Below, in pieces: positions 42,287 through 51,295 of a DNA stretch of 64,000 nt. Below the pieces are notes generated by a model. The model did no database searches, was not told where the DNA came from, and saw nothing but the letters and a program-made list of their open reading frames with translations. The stretch spans positions 6,349,501 through 6,413,500 of the forward strand of contig NZ_RBXO01000001.1 of the NCBI RefSeq assembly GCF_003634935.1, written 5' to 3'. Source of the stretch: Saccharothrix australiensis. GTDB lineage: Bacteria; Actinomycetota; Actinomycetes; Mycobacteriales; Pseudonocardiaceae. Made by a program: the position numbers and the translations under genes. Within the stretch, counting starts at the first letter, position 1; every line of letters begins with the position of its first letter.

Positions 42287-44137
42287 ATGCACGTGTACCA
42301 GGGCTCCGTCCGGGACGCGGCCGAGGTGCTGCGGTCCGACCCCGACGGCTTCGTCGCCGGGTGCGTCGACAGGTTCCGGCGTGGCCGGGGTGAACAACCG
42401 GGCGACGCCGAGATCCGGAGTTGGCGCAACAGCTGGCCGGTGCTGGTGGCCGCGTTGCTCAGGGCCGGCCTCGGGGACCTGGCGCTGGTGCTCGAGTTCG
42501 AGCTGCCCGGCACCGGTGAGCGGGTCGACGCCCTGGTGCTGGGCGCGCGACCCGGCGGCGGGTTGACGGGTGTGGTCGTGGAACTCAAGCAGTGGGACCG
42601 GGTCCGGCGCGCCGATTCGCTGGAAGTGGAGATCGCCCCGGGGATCGAGCGGGTGCACCCGTGCCGGCAGACCGCCGGTTACCTGAGCTACCTGGAGCGG
42701 TGGCTCGAGGACGCGACCCTGGACCTGCTGTTCCGCGGCGTCGCCGTGCTGCACAACGCCCGGAGCGACCTGGCGCGGCGGCTGCGCGCCGAGGTCGACG
42801 GCCGACCGGGCAGCGGCGCCGTGCCGATCCTGTCCGGCGACGAGTTGACCGACGCCGTGCCGGGCGACCTCGCCGCGCTGCTCGGGTGCGCGGACCTGAG
42901 GTCGCCTGCCGAGGAGCAGCTCGCCCGGTTCCTCGCCCTGGAGCACCGCCCCTCGCCGAAGCTGTTCGCCGCGCTCGACGAGATCCTCGCGCGGAAGTCG
43001 GAGTTCATCCTGCTCGGCGAGCAGCAGGCGGCGCAGGTGCGGGTGGCGAAGGCGGTGGTGGACGCCGTCCCCGGTCGCCGGCGGGTGATCGCGGTGACCG
43101 GCGGACCGGGCACGGGCAAGACCGTGGTCGCGCTGAGGCTGCTCGCCGACATCCCGTTCCTCACCGCGAAGGCGGGCCGGCTGACCACCCGCCTGCTCAC
43201 GCCGTCGGGCACGCTGATGCGCCAGCTCCAACGCGCGTTGGACGAGCGGACCCGAACCAGGGGGCTGTTCGCGTTCCCGGACGCGCCCCTCGGCGACGGC
43301 GTCATCCCGCTGGTGGACGAGGCGCACCGACTCAGGAACGGGCCGTTCCAAGCCCGTCGCCTGGTCAGGAAGGCCCCGGTCAGCGTCTTCCTGCTGGACG
43401 AGCGCCAGGTGATCCGGCCGAACGAGGGCGTCACCGTCGAGCAGCTGCGGCGCGTCGCGGCGGAGGAGGGCGCCGAGTTCCGCCACGTCGAGTTGACCAG
43501 CCAGTTCCGCTGCGGCGGTTCCCAGGCTTACCTGAACTGGTTGAGCCGGCTGCTGTCGGACGAGGGCCGGCCGCCGGCGTGGACCGGAGCGGACTACGAC
43601 GCGGGTGTGGTCCGGGACCCGGACGAGCTGGACGCCTGGGTCCGGCGGCAGGGGCCCGCCGGGCGCGTCGCGGCGGGCTTCTGCTGGCCGTGGCCGAAGC
43701 GCGTGGAGGGCAGGCCGCTCAGCGACGACGTCGTCATCCGCTGGACCGACCGCGAGGGGGTCGACCGGGTCTGGCGACGGCCTTGGAACGCCGGCTCCGC
43801 CCACCGCGGCCCCGACGGCACGATCATCGCCCCGCGCCGCGAGTTCTGGGCGACCGACCGGGGCGGGCAGGACCAGGTCGGCTGCGTCTACACGTGCCAG
43901 GGCCTCGAGTACGACTACGGCGGCGTGATCTTCGGCGCGGACCTGGTCCGCCGCGACGACCGCTGGGTGGCGGACCCGCGGCGAAGCCACGACACGGCCC
44001 TCAACAGCCTCTCCCCCGACCGCTACCTGCCGCTGGCGCTGAACACCTACTGGGTGCTGGCCAGCCGGGCGACGCGGGGCTGCCGGTTCTACTCCACCGA
44101 CCCCGAGACGCAACGCTTCCTGAGCGGCCTGTGCTGA
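42287..44137 (+). CDS. PD-(D/E)xK nuclease fused to a DUF2075 SF1 helicase
   Basis: 616 aa. The N-terminal domain (about 1-200) shows a PD-(D/E)xK nuclease core: Glu 70/72 (LEFELP), Asp 81 (RVDALVLG), Glu 99 and Lys 101 (VVVELKQW) and Gln 128 (CRQTAGY). From about 240 a DUF2075/Schlafen-type SF1 helicase follows: Walker A GGPGTGKT at 272-279, Walker B LVDEAH at 342-347, LLDERQ with Gln 374, the FRCGGSQAY motif, VYTCQGLEYDYGG and SRATRGC. It probably acts on DNA or RNA in an ATP-driven way; phage defence is inferred from neighbours. An HNH endonuclease gene follows on the same strand. Confidence 0.85.
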   Translation: MHVYQGSVRDAAEVLRSDPDGFVAGCVDRFRRGRGEQPGDAEIRSWRNSWPVLVAALLRAGLGDLALVLEFELPGTGERVDALVLGARPGGGLTGVVVELKQWDRVRRADSLEVEIAPGIERVHPCRQTAGYLSYLERWLEDATLDLLFRGVAVLHNARSDLARRLRAEVDGRPGSGAVPILSGDELTDAVPGDLAALLGCADLRSPAEEQLARFLALEHRPSPKLFAALDEILARKSEFILLGEQQAAQVRVAKAVVDAVPGRRRVIAVTGGPGTGKTVVALRLLADIPFLTAKAGRLTTRLLTPSGTLMRQLQRALDERTRTRGLFAFPDAPLGDGVIPLVDEAHRLRNGPFQARRLVRKAPVSVFLLDERQVIRPNEGVTVEQLRRVAAEEGAEFRHVELTSQFRCGGSQAYLNWLSRLLSDEGRPPAWTGADYDAGVVRDPDELDAWVRRQGPAGRVAAGFCWPWPKRVEGRPLSDDVVIRWTDREGVDRVWRRPWNAGSAHRGPDGTIIAPRREFWATDRGGQDQVGCVYTCQGLEYDYGGVIFGADLVRRDDRWVADPRRSHDTALNSLSPDRYLPLALNTYWVLASRATRGCRFYSTDPETQRFLSGLC

Positions 44138-44194
44138 CCGCGGTCGGTGGCGTTGTCGGTCGCGTTGTCGGTGGCGGCTCCTGCTCTGTGCGAC

Positions 44195-45397
44195 ATGGGG
44201 TACACGGACGTCCGGCGGCAGGACGTGGTGGCGGCGATGGCCGAGTACGACCGGAAGGGGCGGGAAGCCTTCCTGGCCGAGTACGGGTACGACAAAGCCC
44301 GGCTGTACGTGCTCGTCCACGACGGCAAGCGGTACGACTCCAAGGCGATCGTGGGCGTCGCGCACAAGTACCGGAACGGCACGGCGTTGCGGCACGACCA
44401 GCTCATCGGCGGACGGGCGACCGTCGGGCGGCACCTGGTGGCGCTCGGCTTCCGGGTCGACGGGATGGGCGCGCCCGCCGGGGGTGCCCGCTCCGGGCCG
44501 GAGGACGACGCCGAGCCGTCCGGCGCGCGGCCCACCAGCGCCGAGCGGGCGGGGTGGTCGACCGAGGAGTTCCTGGCCCGCTTGATCACCCTCGACCGGC
44601 GGCGGGCGGAGCAGTCCGGGAAGCGGCAGGCGCTGGCGCTGCTGTGGGCGATCGGCCGGTGGCACGGGCGCGCCACGAGGTGGCACGCGGAGGAGGACTT
44701 CTGCCGCGGTGTCGGCGACGTGCTCCGCGACTACGACGGCGACCCCGGCCCGGAGGCCGTGAAGGACCTGTTCTGGCACCTGGAGGGCACCGGGGTGTGG
44801 CGGGTCGACGCGACGGCCGCCGGCACGGGGCCCGTGGCGGGCTTCGACGACCGGTGCCATGAGCTGCTGTCGTCCGTCCAGGTTCGCACGCGGGCGATCA
44901 ACGCCCTGCGCGGACGCCACCTGGACGACATCACCGAAACGGAGGAATTGCTCGCGAGCCTGGGGTTGGCGGACTACGCGCGGGCCGGCGGGCGGCCCCG
45001 GCCGAGGACCGGCCCCGCCCGGCGGCGGAGGCGGAGCGGGGACGTCGTCGCCCGTCGTCGGAGCGTCGCCGACCACGTCATCGCCCTGCACGACCACACG
45101 TGCCAGTTCTGCGGCACGCGGCTCCTCACCGGGGTCGGCTTCTACAGCGAGTGCGCGCACATCAGGGGCGTGGGCGCGCCGCACCACGGGCCGGACGACC
45201 TCGGCAACGCCCTGTGCCTGTGCCCGAACTGCCACGCGCGGTTCGACCGGTTCGGCATCTACGTCGACGCCGATGGCGTGGTCCGCCAGGTCCACGACAA
45301 CGCGGTGCTCGGCGAGCTGCGCCACCACCCCGAGCACGAGGTCGACGAGGAGCACATCCGGTACCACCGGGAGCTGTGCCGCATCACGCCGGAGTAG
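44195..45397 (+). CDS. type IV restriction endonuclease, ScoMcrA-like (sulfur-binding domain + HNH)
   Basis: 400 aa. The head domain (DVVAAMAEYDRKGREAFLAEYG to KRYDSKAIVGVAH, about 5-90) matches the ScoMcrA N-terminal domain. Residues about 120-255 resemble a DNA sulfur-binding domain (QALALLWAIGRWHGRATRW; DLFWHLEGTGVWRV). The C-terminus is a zinc HNH nuclease: Cys 303/306, ECAHIRGVGAPHHGPDD, Asn 338 and CPNCHARF (Cys 343/346). Known relatives cut phosphorothioated or methylated DNA. No SRA domain lies between the sulfur-binding domain and the HNH, unlike ScoMcrA. ATG 44195 starts the domain; GTG 44147 would add 16 residues. It probably shares a transcript with the nuclease-helicase. Confidence 0.82.
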   Translation: MGYTDVRRQDVVAAMAEYDRKGREAFLAEYGYDKARLYVLVHDGKRYDSKAIVGVAHKYRNGTALRHDQLIGGRATVGRHLVALGFRVDGMGAPAGGARSGPEDDAEPSGARPTSAERAGWSTEEFLARLITLDRRRAEQSGKRQALALLWAIGRWHGRATRWHAEEDFCRGVGDVLRDYDGDPGPEAVKDLFWHLEGTGVWRVDATAAGTGPVAGFDDRCHELLSSVQVRTRAINALRGRHLDDITETEELLASLGLADYARAGGRPRPRTGPARRRRRSGDVVARRRSVADHVIALHDHTCQFCGTRLLTGVGFYSECAHIRGVGAPHHGPDDLGNALCLCPNCHARFDRFGIYVDADGVVRQVHDNAVLGELRHHPEHEVDEEHIRYHRELCRITPE

Positions 45398-45404
45398 GTC
45401 GCCG

Positions 45405-46436
45405 TCAGTCCGAGAAGTCGTCGTTCCACACGGGCAGCATGTGCGCGCGGCGAGCGGCGGGGGCCGGGACGCGCTCGAACTCGCCGGGCCCCGTCCGGTG
45501 CACGCAGTCGATGCCGACGCTGTGCAGGAGGGCGACGTCCACCGCGTCCGGGAGGGCCGGGAACAACGCGGTCAGCCGGGCCACGGGTTTCGGGCAGTGG
45601 GGTGCGTAGTGCAGCAGCTGGGCCACCGCTTGCCGGACGCGGTCCCGTCCGAACCCGCCCTTGGCCTCGATGACCTCCGCGCCGTCCTTGCCGACCGTGT
45701 ACACGTCCGAGTACCCGGCCGCGGACACGATCCGCTGGAAGTGCGCTTCGGGGTGGGCCGCGACGTACTCGCGCACCAGCAGCGACTCCGCCCGGCGCGC
45801 GCGGACCGACCGCGCCGGGAGCGAGTAGTCGACCTCGGTGGTGTGGACGGCTTCGAGTTCGATCGCGAGTCCGCGTTCGAGTCGCGACCGGACGTGCTCC
45901 TCGCGCGCGTCCTCCACCACCGCGGCGGTCACCCTCTCGATGCCGAGCCCGCTGATCACCTGGTCGACGACCGCCGGGTCGTCGACCACGGAGCCCTGCC
46001 GGAAAGGGCCGTTGAGCGCACCGCCGGACGCGGCGGCGAGGGCGCCGTACGGGATGACCACCGTGTCGTCCAGCGCGATCAGGCTGTAGACGTTGACGAA
46101 GCTGTCCTCGTCCGGGGATTCCTTCCACAGCGCGTCGGCGAACGCCGAGTTGCGGAAGCTCGCGCCCACCTCGCCGATGGCGCGGACGTGGTTGTCCCAG
46201 GTGAACAGCGCCACGTCACCCATCCCCACGCCGGCCATGCCCCGATCGAGGAACGCGCGCGTCCCCCAGAACGGCGCCGTCCCGTCGGGATGCAGGTTCG
46301 ACAGCAGCAAGCGTTCCCCTGCCGTCAGCGCACCCCAGTACCCGGCCTGGCGGAAGTCCACCTCGCGGTGCAGGGTCTTCCCCCGGTTGCGCCGGGCCTC
46401 CGGATTGGCCACGGGTTGGATCAGCAAGCGGGTCAT
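45405..46436 (-). CDS. reader-nuclease protein (PUA/EVE-like domain + PD-(D/E)xK)
   Basis: 343 aa. The N-terminal half (GYWGALTAGERLLLSNL, PFWG, GMGDVALFTWDNHVRAIGEVGASFRNSAFADALW, NVYSLIAL) has the strand pattern of PUA/EVE-like modified-base readers. The C-terminal half is a PD-(D/E)xK nuclease: Glu 217 (RRAESLL), Asp 244 (GYSDVYTV), Glu 257 and Lys 259 (VIEAKGG) and Gln 273 (QAVAQLLHY). This suggests restriction of DNA with a modified base. ATG 46436 has a G-run ribosome-binding site. It converges on the HNH gene with 7 nt between the stops. I do not know a named family. Confidence 0.72.
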   Translation of the reverse strand: MTRLLIQPVANPEARRNRGKTLHREVDFRQAGYWGALTAGERLLLSNLHPDGTAPFWGTRAFLDRGMAGVGMGDVALFTWDNHVRAIGEVGASFRNSAFADALWKESPDEDSFVNVYSLIALDDTVVIPYGALAAASGGALNGPFRQGSVVDDPAVVDQVISGLGIERVTAAVVEDAREEHVRSRLERGLAIELEAVHTTEVDYSLPARSVRARRAESLLVREYVAAHPEAHFQRIVSAAGYSDVYTVGKDGAEVIEAKGGFGRDRVRQAVAQLLHYAPHCPKPVARLTALFPALPDAVDVALLHSVGIDCVHRTGPGEFERVPAPAARRAHMLPVWNDDFSD

Positions 46437-46652
46437 GTGCCCCCCTGGTCCAGTCGAGAACGCACGCTGAACGCACATGGTCCCACATCGACCCCCCGTG
46501 CCACCCACCAGGAAGTCCACTGTGGACTCCAGGGCGTGCAGGGGTGGGCTGCCGGCATGGCACCGGAGTCGTGGCGGCGCGGCACACCCGGCACCGGTTC
46601 GTCGGCGGGTCGGGAGAACCCTCCGCCGGGCCGGTGCCGGGTGTGCCGCGGC

Positions 46653-49175
46653 CTACTCCCGCACGCCGATCGCGTCGATCGGCCGGGCCCGCAGCGCCAA
46701 CCGGGTCGGCAGGCCGAGCGCCAGCAGGCCCAGCAGCGCCGCGAAGCCGATGATCCCCAGGTACACCGCGATCGGCCCGGCCGGCAGCACGGTCCCCGAC
46801 AGCGCCACGCTCAGCAGCAGCAGCGGCACGGCGGGGATGAGCGTCCCGACCACGATCGCCATGCCCACCAACGTGAACGCCTCCTTGCGCATCATCCGCA
46901 CCACCTGCCTGCGCGTGCCGCCGACCAGCCGGAGCAGCGCGAACTCCCGCCGCCGCTGCGCCGTGGTCAGGACCAGCGTGTTGGCCACCGCGATCGCGAT
47001 GTAGCCCAGGATCACGCCCACCGCCACGATGTTCACCCAGAACTGGAGCGTGCGCCCGCCGTCCTCGGTGGGCGCCACGCCCGACCGGTCCGCGGTGGTC
47101 AGGCCCGGGTAGCGGCCGGCCAGCTCGCCGAGCGCCGCGGCGACCTCCGCCCGGTCCGCGCCCGGCGCCAGGCGGACCAGGGTGGAGCTGTCCAGGCGCG
47201 ACTGCGAGTGCGCCCGCACGAGCTCGGCGGGCAGCGCGTGGTCGCCGAACGCGGAACCCCGCTCGTAGGTGGCGACCAGCCGCAGCTTCTTGGGCTGCCC
47301 GTCGTCCAGGTACAGCTCCACCTCGTCGCCGACGCGCGCGCCCAGCCAGCTCGCCTCCGCCTCGCTCAGCGCCACCGCGTCGCCGCGCAGGTCGTCCAGG
47401 CTCCCGCTCAGCACACCGAGGTCGAGCGTGCCGCCGGGCCGGTCCAGCCCGACCGCCGGGTACCGCTCGACGCGCTTGGCGCCGGCCTCGTCGTAGGCCA
47501 CGACCACCTGCGTGCGGACCAGGGACGTGGCCGCCGCCACGCCGTCGATCCGCCGCGCCGCCTCCGCCACCTCCGGCGAGACGCCGCCCGGCGCGGACAG
47601 CACGTAGTCCGCCGTGGTGGCCCGCTCCGCCTGCTGCGCGGTGGCCGCGGTGGCGGTGGTGTGGCTGAAGAAGTTCACCACCGCGAACGCGATGGACAGC
47701 GTCAGCGGCGTCAGCGCGGCGGAGACCCGGCGCAGGTTGGCCCTGCTGTTGGCGGCGGCGAGGAAGCCGGTGACGCCGAGCCTGCCCAGCGGCACGGCGA
47801 CCAGGCGCAGGATCGGCCCGACCGCGAGCGGGCCGAGCAGGGACACCCCGATCACGGCCAGCAGGACCGACATGCCGGTCATGGCGACCCCGGCATCGCC
47901 CGCGACGTACAGCGGCGCGGTCGCCAACCCCGCGCCGCCCGCGAGGACGAGCGTGCCCGCGACGAGCCGCCACCGACCCGGCTCGGGCCGTTCCACCGCG
48001 GCGTCGCCCAGGGCCTCCGTCGGCGGGATGCGCGCGGGTCGGCGGGAGGCCGCCCACGCGGCCAGGCGGGCCGCCCCGAGGCTGAGCGCGATCGCGGCGA
48101 CCAGCGGCAGCGGGCCGACGGAGAGCGCGAAGCCGTCCGGGATGACGCCGATCGCCGCGAACGCGTCCCGCAGCCCGTGCCCGACCCCGATGCCGCCCAG
48201 CGCGCCGAGCACGGCGGCGACCGAGGCCACCATCGTGGTCTCCGTGGCGATCAGCCTGCCGACCTGCCTCGGCGTCGCGGCGATGGCGCGCAGCAGCGCC
48301 AGTTCCCGCCGCCGCTGCTCGATGGTCAGCGCCAGCGTGCCCGCCACCACGAACACCGCGACCAGCAGCGCGATTCCGCCGAACGACCCGGCGATCGCGA
48401 TCAGCACCGCCCTGGACCGGCCGACGGCCGCGAACTCCACCGTGCCGCGGTCGTCGCCCGAGACGACCTCGACGTGGTCGCCTGCCAGCGCCCGCTCGAC
48501 GCGGTCGACCACGCCGGCGTCGCCGAAGACGCCGATCGCGTGGAACCGGTCGGGCGTGCCGGACAGCTCACCGGCGCGCGCGTCGGTGAAGTACAGCGCC
48601 GACTGCCCGGCCAGGCCGTCCGCGCCGGGCGGCGCGGCGATGCCGACCACCTCGTAGGCGAGCGGTGTCGACGTCGTCATGACCTCGACCCGGTCGGCCA
48701 CCCCGACGCCCGCCCGGCGCGCCAGGTCGGCGTCCAGCACCACTTCGCCGTCCGCCGCCGGTGCGCGCCCCTCGCGCACCGAGAACGGCGTGAGCACGGC
48801 GGACTCCCAGTTGTGCCCCAGCGCCTCCAGCACCGCGCCGTCCCGCACGACGCGCGCCGGGAACGTCCGCTCGCCCACGGCCTCCGCCACACCGGGCACC
48901 GCCGCGACCTTCCCCACCAGCGCGCCCGGCACGGCGGGCGGCGAGCCGACCGGCTGCGTGGCGAGGAAGTCGGCGTCGGGTGGCCGCACCTCCTGCCGTC
49001 CGCCGACCACGACGGGCGCGGCGGCGTAGCGCTCGGTGGGCACACCGGAGCGGAAACCGGACTCCATGAGGATGCCGCACGCGGCGACCACGGCCGTGCC
49101 GAGCAGGATCGCCAGGAACGCGCCCACGAACCCGATCTTGCGGGCCTTCACCAACTGCCAGGCGATGTCACGCAC
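46653..49175 (-). CDS. FtsX/MacB-type ABC transporter permease
   Basis: 840 aa, a duplicated FtsX permease. Helix 1 (KIGFVGAFLAILLGTAVVAACGIL, about 13-36) is followed by a large extracellular MacB-PCD domain, then three helices around the first FtsX domain (VLIAIAGSFGGIALLVAVFVVAGTLALTIEQRRRELALLRAIAATPRQV). A second set repeats the plan, with VLTTAQRRREFALLRLVGGTRRQV and three more helices. The ALLR-A/V-GATxxQV coupling motif contacts the ATPase. Start GTG 49175 is 3 nt after the ATPase stop. It probably exports peptides or lipids or senses envelope stress with the divergent two-component system. Confidence 0.93.
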   Translation of the reverse strand: MRDIAWQLVKARKIGFVGAFLAILLGTAVVAACGILMESGFRSGVPTERYAAAPVVVGGRQEVRPPDADFLATQPVGSPPAVPGALVGKVAAVPGVAEAVGERTFPARVVRDGAVLEALGHNWESAVLTPFSVREGRAPAADGEVVLDADLARRAGVGVADRVEVMTTSTPLAYEVVGIAAPPGADGLAGQSALYFTDARAGELSGTPDRFHAIGVFGDAGVVDRVERALAGDHVEVVSGDDRGTVEFAAVGRSRAVLIAIAGSFGGIALLVAVFVVAGTLALTIEQRRRELALLRAIAATPRQVGRLIATETTMVASVAAVLGALGGIGVGHGLRDAFAAIGVIPDGFALSVGPLPLVAAIALSLGAARLAAWAASRRPARIPPTEALGDAAVERPEPGRWRLVAGTLVLAGGAGLATAPLYVAGDAGVAMTGMSVLLAVIGVSLLGPLAVGPILRLVAVPLGRLGVTGFLAAANSRANLRRVSAALTPLTLSIAFAVVNFFSHTTATAATAQQAERATTADYVLSAPGGVSPEVAEAARRIDGVAAATSLVRTQVVVAYDEAGAKRVERYPAVGLDRPGGTLDLGVLSGSLDDLRGDAVALSEAEASWLGARVGDEVELYLDDGQPKKLRLVATYERGSAFGDHALPAELVRAHSQSRLDSSTLVRLAPGADRAEVAAALGELAGRYPGLTTADRSGVAPTEDGGRTLQFWVNIVAVGVILGYIAIAVANTLVLTTAQRRREFALLRLVGGTRRQVVRMMRKEAFTLVGMAIVVGTLIPAVPLLLLSVALSGTVLPAGPIAVYLGIIGFAALLGLLALGLPTRLALRARPIDAIGVRE

Positions 49176-49178
49176 CGC

Positions 49179-49934
49179 TCACCACTCCCCGAGACCGGTC
49201 AGCCTGCGCACCACCTGGTCCGGCGTCGGCTCGCGCAGCTCGCCCGCGAACCGGCCGTCGGCCAGGAACAGCACGCTGTGCGCGAAGGACGCGGCGACCG
49301 GGTCGTGCGTGACCATCAGCACGGTCTGCCCCACCGTGTCGACCAGGCCGCGCAGCAGGTCCAGCACCTGCCGGCCGGTCCGCGTGTCCAGCGCGCCGGT
49401 CGGCTCGTCGGCCAGCAGCACCTCCGGCCGGGTCACCAGGGCGCGGGCGATCGCGACCCGCTGCTGCTGGCCGCCGGACAGCTCGGCGGGCCTGCGGTCC
49501 AGCAGCGCCGCGATGCCGACCCGCGCGACGATCTCCCGCAGCCAGTCCTCGTCCACCCGCGCGCCCGCGAACCGCAGCGGCAGGGTGATGTTCTGCCGCA
49601 CGGTCAGCGACGGGATCAGGTTGTACGCCTGGAAGACGAACCCGATCCGCTGCCGCCGCAGCTCGGTGAGCGCGTTCTCGGACAGCCCGGTGAGATCCGT
49701 GTCGCCCAGCAGCACCCGCCCGGACGTGGGCCGGTCCAGGCCGGCGGCGCAGTGCAGGAACGTGCTCTTGCCCGATCCGGACGGTCCCATCACCGCCGTG
49801 AACGCGCCCCGGCGCAGGCCGGCCGTGACCCCGTCGAGCGCGGTGACCGCGTTCGAGCCCGAGCCGTAGACCTTGCGCACCGACTCCAGCCGCAACGCGT
49901 GTGCCGTGTCGACGGCGACCGTTCCTGACACCAT
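49179..49934 (-). CDS. MacB/LolD-type ABC transporter ATPase
   Basis: 251 aa. Walker A GPSGSGKST, Q-loop FQAYNLIPSLTVRQN, signature LSGGQQQRVAIARAL, Walker B LLADEPTGALD and switch His MVTHDPVAASFAH. This is the MacB/LolD subfamily that works with FtsX permeases. ATG 49934 has GAGGAGGGG upstream. It is first in the two-gene operon, divergent from the histidine kinase across 134 bp, as in antibiotic-sensing Bce- or Lia-like modules. Confidence 0.95.
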   Translation of the reverse strand: MVSGTVAVDTAHALRLESVRKVYGSGSNAVTALDGVTAGLRRGAFTAVMGPSGSGKSTFLHCAAGLDRPTSGRVLLGDTDLTGLSENALTELRRQRIGFVFQAYNLIPSLTVRQNITLPLRFAGARVDEDWLREIVARVGIAALLDRRPAELSGGQQQRVAIARALVTRPEVLLADEPTGALDTRTGRQVLDLLRGLVDTVGQTVLMVTHDPVAASFAHSVLFLADGRFAGELREPTPDQVVRRLTGLGEW

Positions 49935-50068
49935 GCCGTTCCCCTCCTCGAAGCTTGCCGGCCAGAAGTGTCGTCCGGGTTGGACGATCCGGGCGATACC
50001 GCTGGCAGGCGTCCCGTGGTATAGCCAGCACTACCGTGATCGCGGGCGTGGACGTGCAGAATCGCGGT

Positions 50069-51295
50069 ATGAACGCTCGCCTCGCCGCGCTGTGGGCCGC
50101 CGTCCGCTACCTCGTCGTCGGCGCGGGCACGGCCCTCCTGTCGTTCCTCGCGCTGGCCTGCCTGCTCATCGTCGCGGTGCTGTGCCTGGTCGGGGTCGGC
50201 CTGCCCGCCCTGCCCGAGGCGCTGCACCTGGTCCGCCGGCTGGTCGACGTCGAGCGCCGCCGCGCGGGCGCGCTGCTGGGCACGCCGATCCCCGAGGCGT
50301 ACCGGCTGCTGGACGGGCCGCTGTCGCACCGGGTCGGGACGGCGCTGGCCGACCCGGCCACCCGGCGTGACGCGGCGTGGCTGGTCCTGCACGGCACGGT
50401 GGGCCTCGTGCTCGGCGGGCTCGCGTTCGGCCTCGCGCCCAGCGCGGTGAACCACCTGCTCATGCCGCTGTACTGGTGGCTCGTGCCGGGCGGCGTGGAG
50501 ACGTCGTTCGGGGTGGTGGTGGACTCGTGGCCGAGCACGTCCGTCGCGATCGCGATCGGGGTGGGCTACGGCCTGCTGACGTTGCAGCTGCCCGCCGTGG
50601 CCCGGTGGTACGCGCGGGTGGCGCGGCGGCTGCTGTCGCCCGCCAAGGGCGTCCGGCTGACCGACCGCGTGGCGGAGCTGACCGCGTCCCGCGCGGGCGC
50701 GCTGGAGGCGCACGGTGCCGAGCTGCGCCGCATCGAACGTGACCTGCACGACGGCGCGCAGGCCAGGATCGCCGCCGTCGTCATGCAGCTGGGCATCGTC
50801 GAGCAGATCCGCGCCCGGGACCCGGAGGCCGCGTTCGGGCTGGTCCGCAAGGCGCAGGACACGGCGATCGACGCGCTGGCCGAGCTGCGGGACGTGGTGC
50901 GCGACATCTACCCGCCGGTGCTGTCGGACCGGGGGCTGGACGGCGCGGTGTCGGCGCTGGCGGCCCGCTGCCCGGTGCCGTGCACGCTGGACGTGGCGCC
51001 CATCGGGCGGCGGCCGGCGGCGATCGAGGCGGCGGCGTACTTCATCATCGCGGAGGCGCTGACCAACATCACCAAGCACGCGGGGGCGAGCGCGGCGTCG
51101 GTGCGCCTGGCGGCGACGGACGACACCCTGCTGATCACGGTGCGCGACGACGGCCGCGGTGGTGCGGACGACCGCCGGGGAACCGGTATCGTCGGCATCC
51201 GGCGCCGCGCCGACGCCTTCGACGGCCGGGCCGAGTTGAGCAGCCCGCCCGGCGGGCCGACCGTGTTGCGAGTGGAGCTGCCTTGCGGGTCGTGA
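50069..51295 (+). CDS. sensor histidine kinase, NarL-partner type
   Basis: 408 aa. The N-terminal sensor domain has four helices (YLVVGAGTALLSFLALACLLIVAVLCLVGVGLPA; WLVLHGTVGLVLGGLAFGL and following), the membrane sensor type found next to ABC exporters. HisKA_3 carries the phospho-His in RIERDLHDGAQARIAAVVMQLG. The HATPase has ALTNITKHAGAS (N box), VRDDGRGG and GIVGIRRRADAFDG. ATG 50069 follows CAGAAT by 6 nt, possibly leaderless. It overlaps the response regulator gene and is divergent from the ABC operon, which it likely controls. Confidence 0.92.
   Translation: MNARLAALWAAVRYLVVGAGTALLSFLALACLLIVAVLCLVGVGLPALPEALHLVRRLVDVERRRAGALLGTPIPEAYRLLDGPLSHRVGTALADPATRRDAAWLVLHGTVGLVLGGLAFGLAPSAVNHLLMPLYWWLVPGGVETSFGVVVDSWPSTSVAIAIGVGYGLLTLQLPAVARWYARVARRLLSPAKGVRLTDRVAELTASRAGALEAHGAELRRIERDLHDGAQARIAAVVMQLGIVEQIRARDPEAAFGLVRKAQDTAIDALAELRDVVRDIYPPVLSDRGLDGAVSALAARCPVPCTLDVAPIGRRPAAIEAAAYFIIAEALTNITKHAGASAASVRLAATDDTLLITVRDDGRGGADDRRGTGIVGIRRRADAFDGRAELSSPPGGPTVLRVELPCGS

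Noticed and set aside
44147..44194. Longer N-terminus for the HNH endonuclease from GTG 44147
   Set aside because: The extra 16 residues come from a short GCGTTGTCGGT direct repeat and lie outside the head domain; no ribosome-binding site or -10 box supports it, though it cannot be excluded.
44859..49928. A 1689-codon open frame on the plus strand
   Set aside because: It is antisense or out of frame to the HNH, reader-nuclease and ABC transporter genes, which have recognisable domains. High GC leaves opposite frames open; the translation is low-complexity Arg/Ala/Pro.
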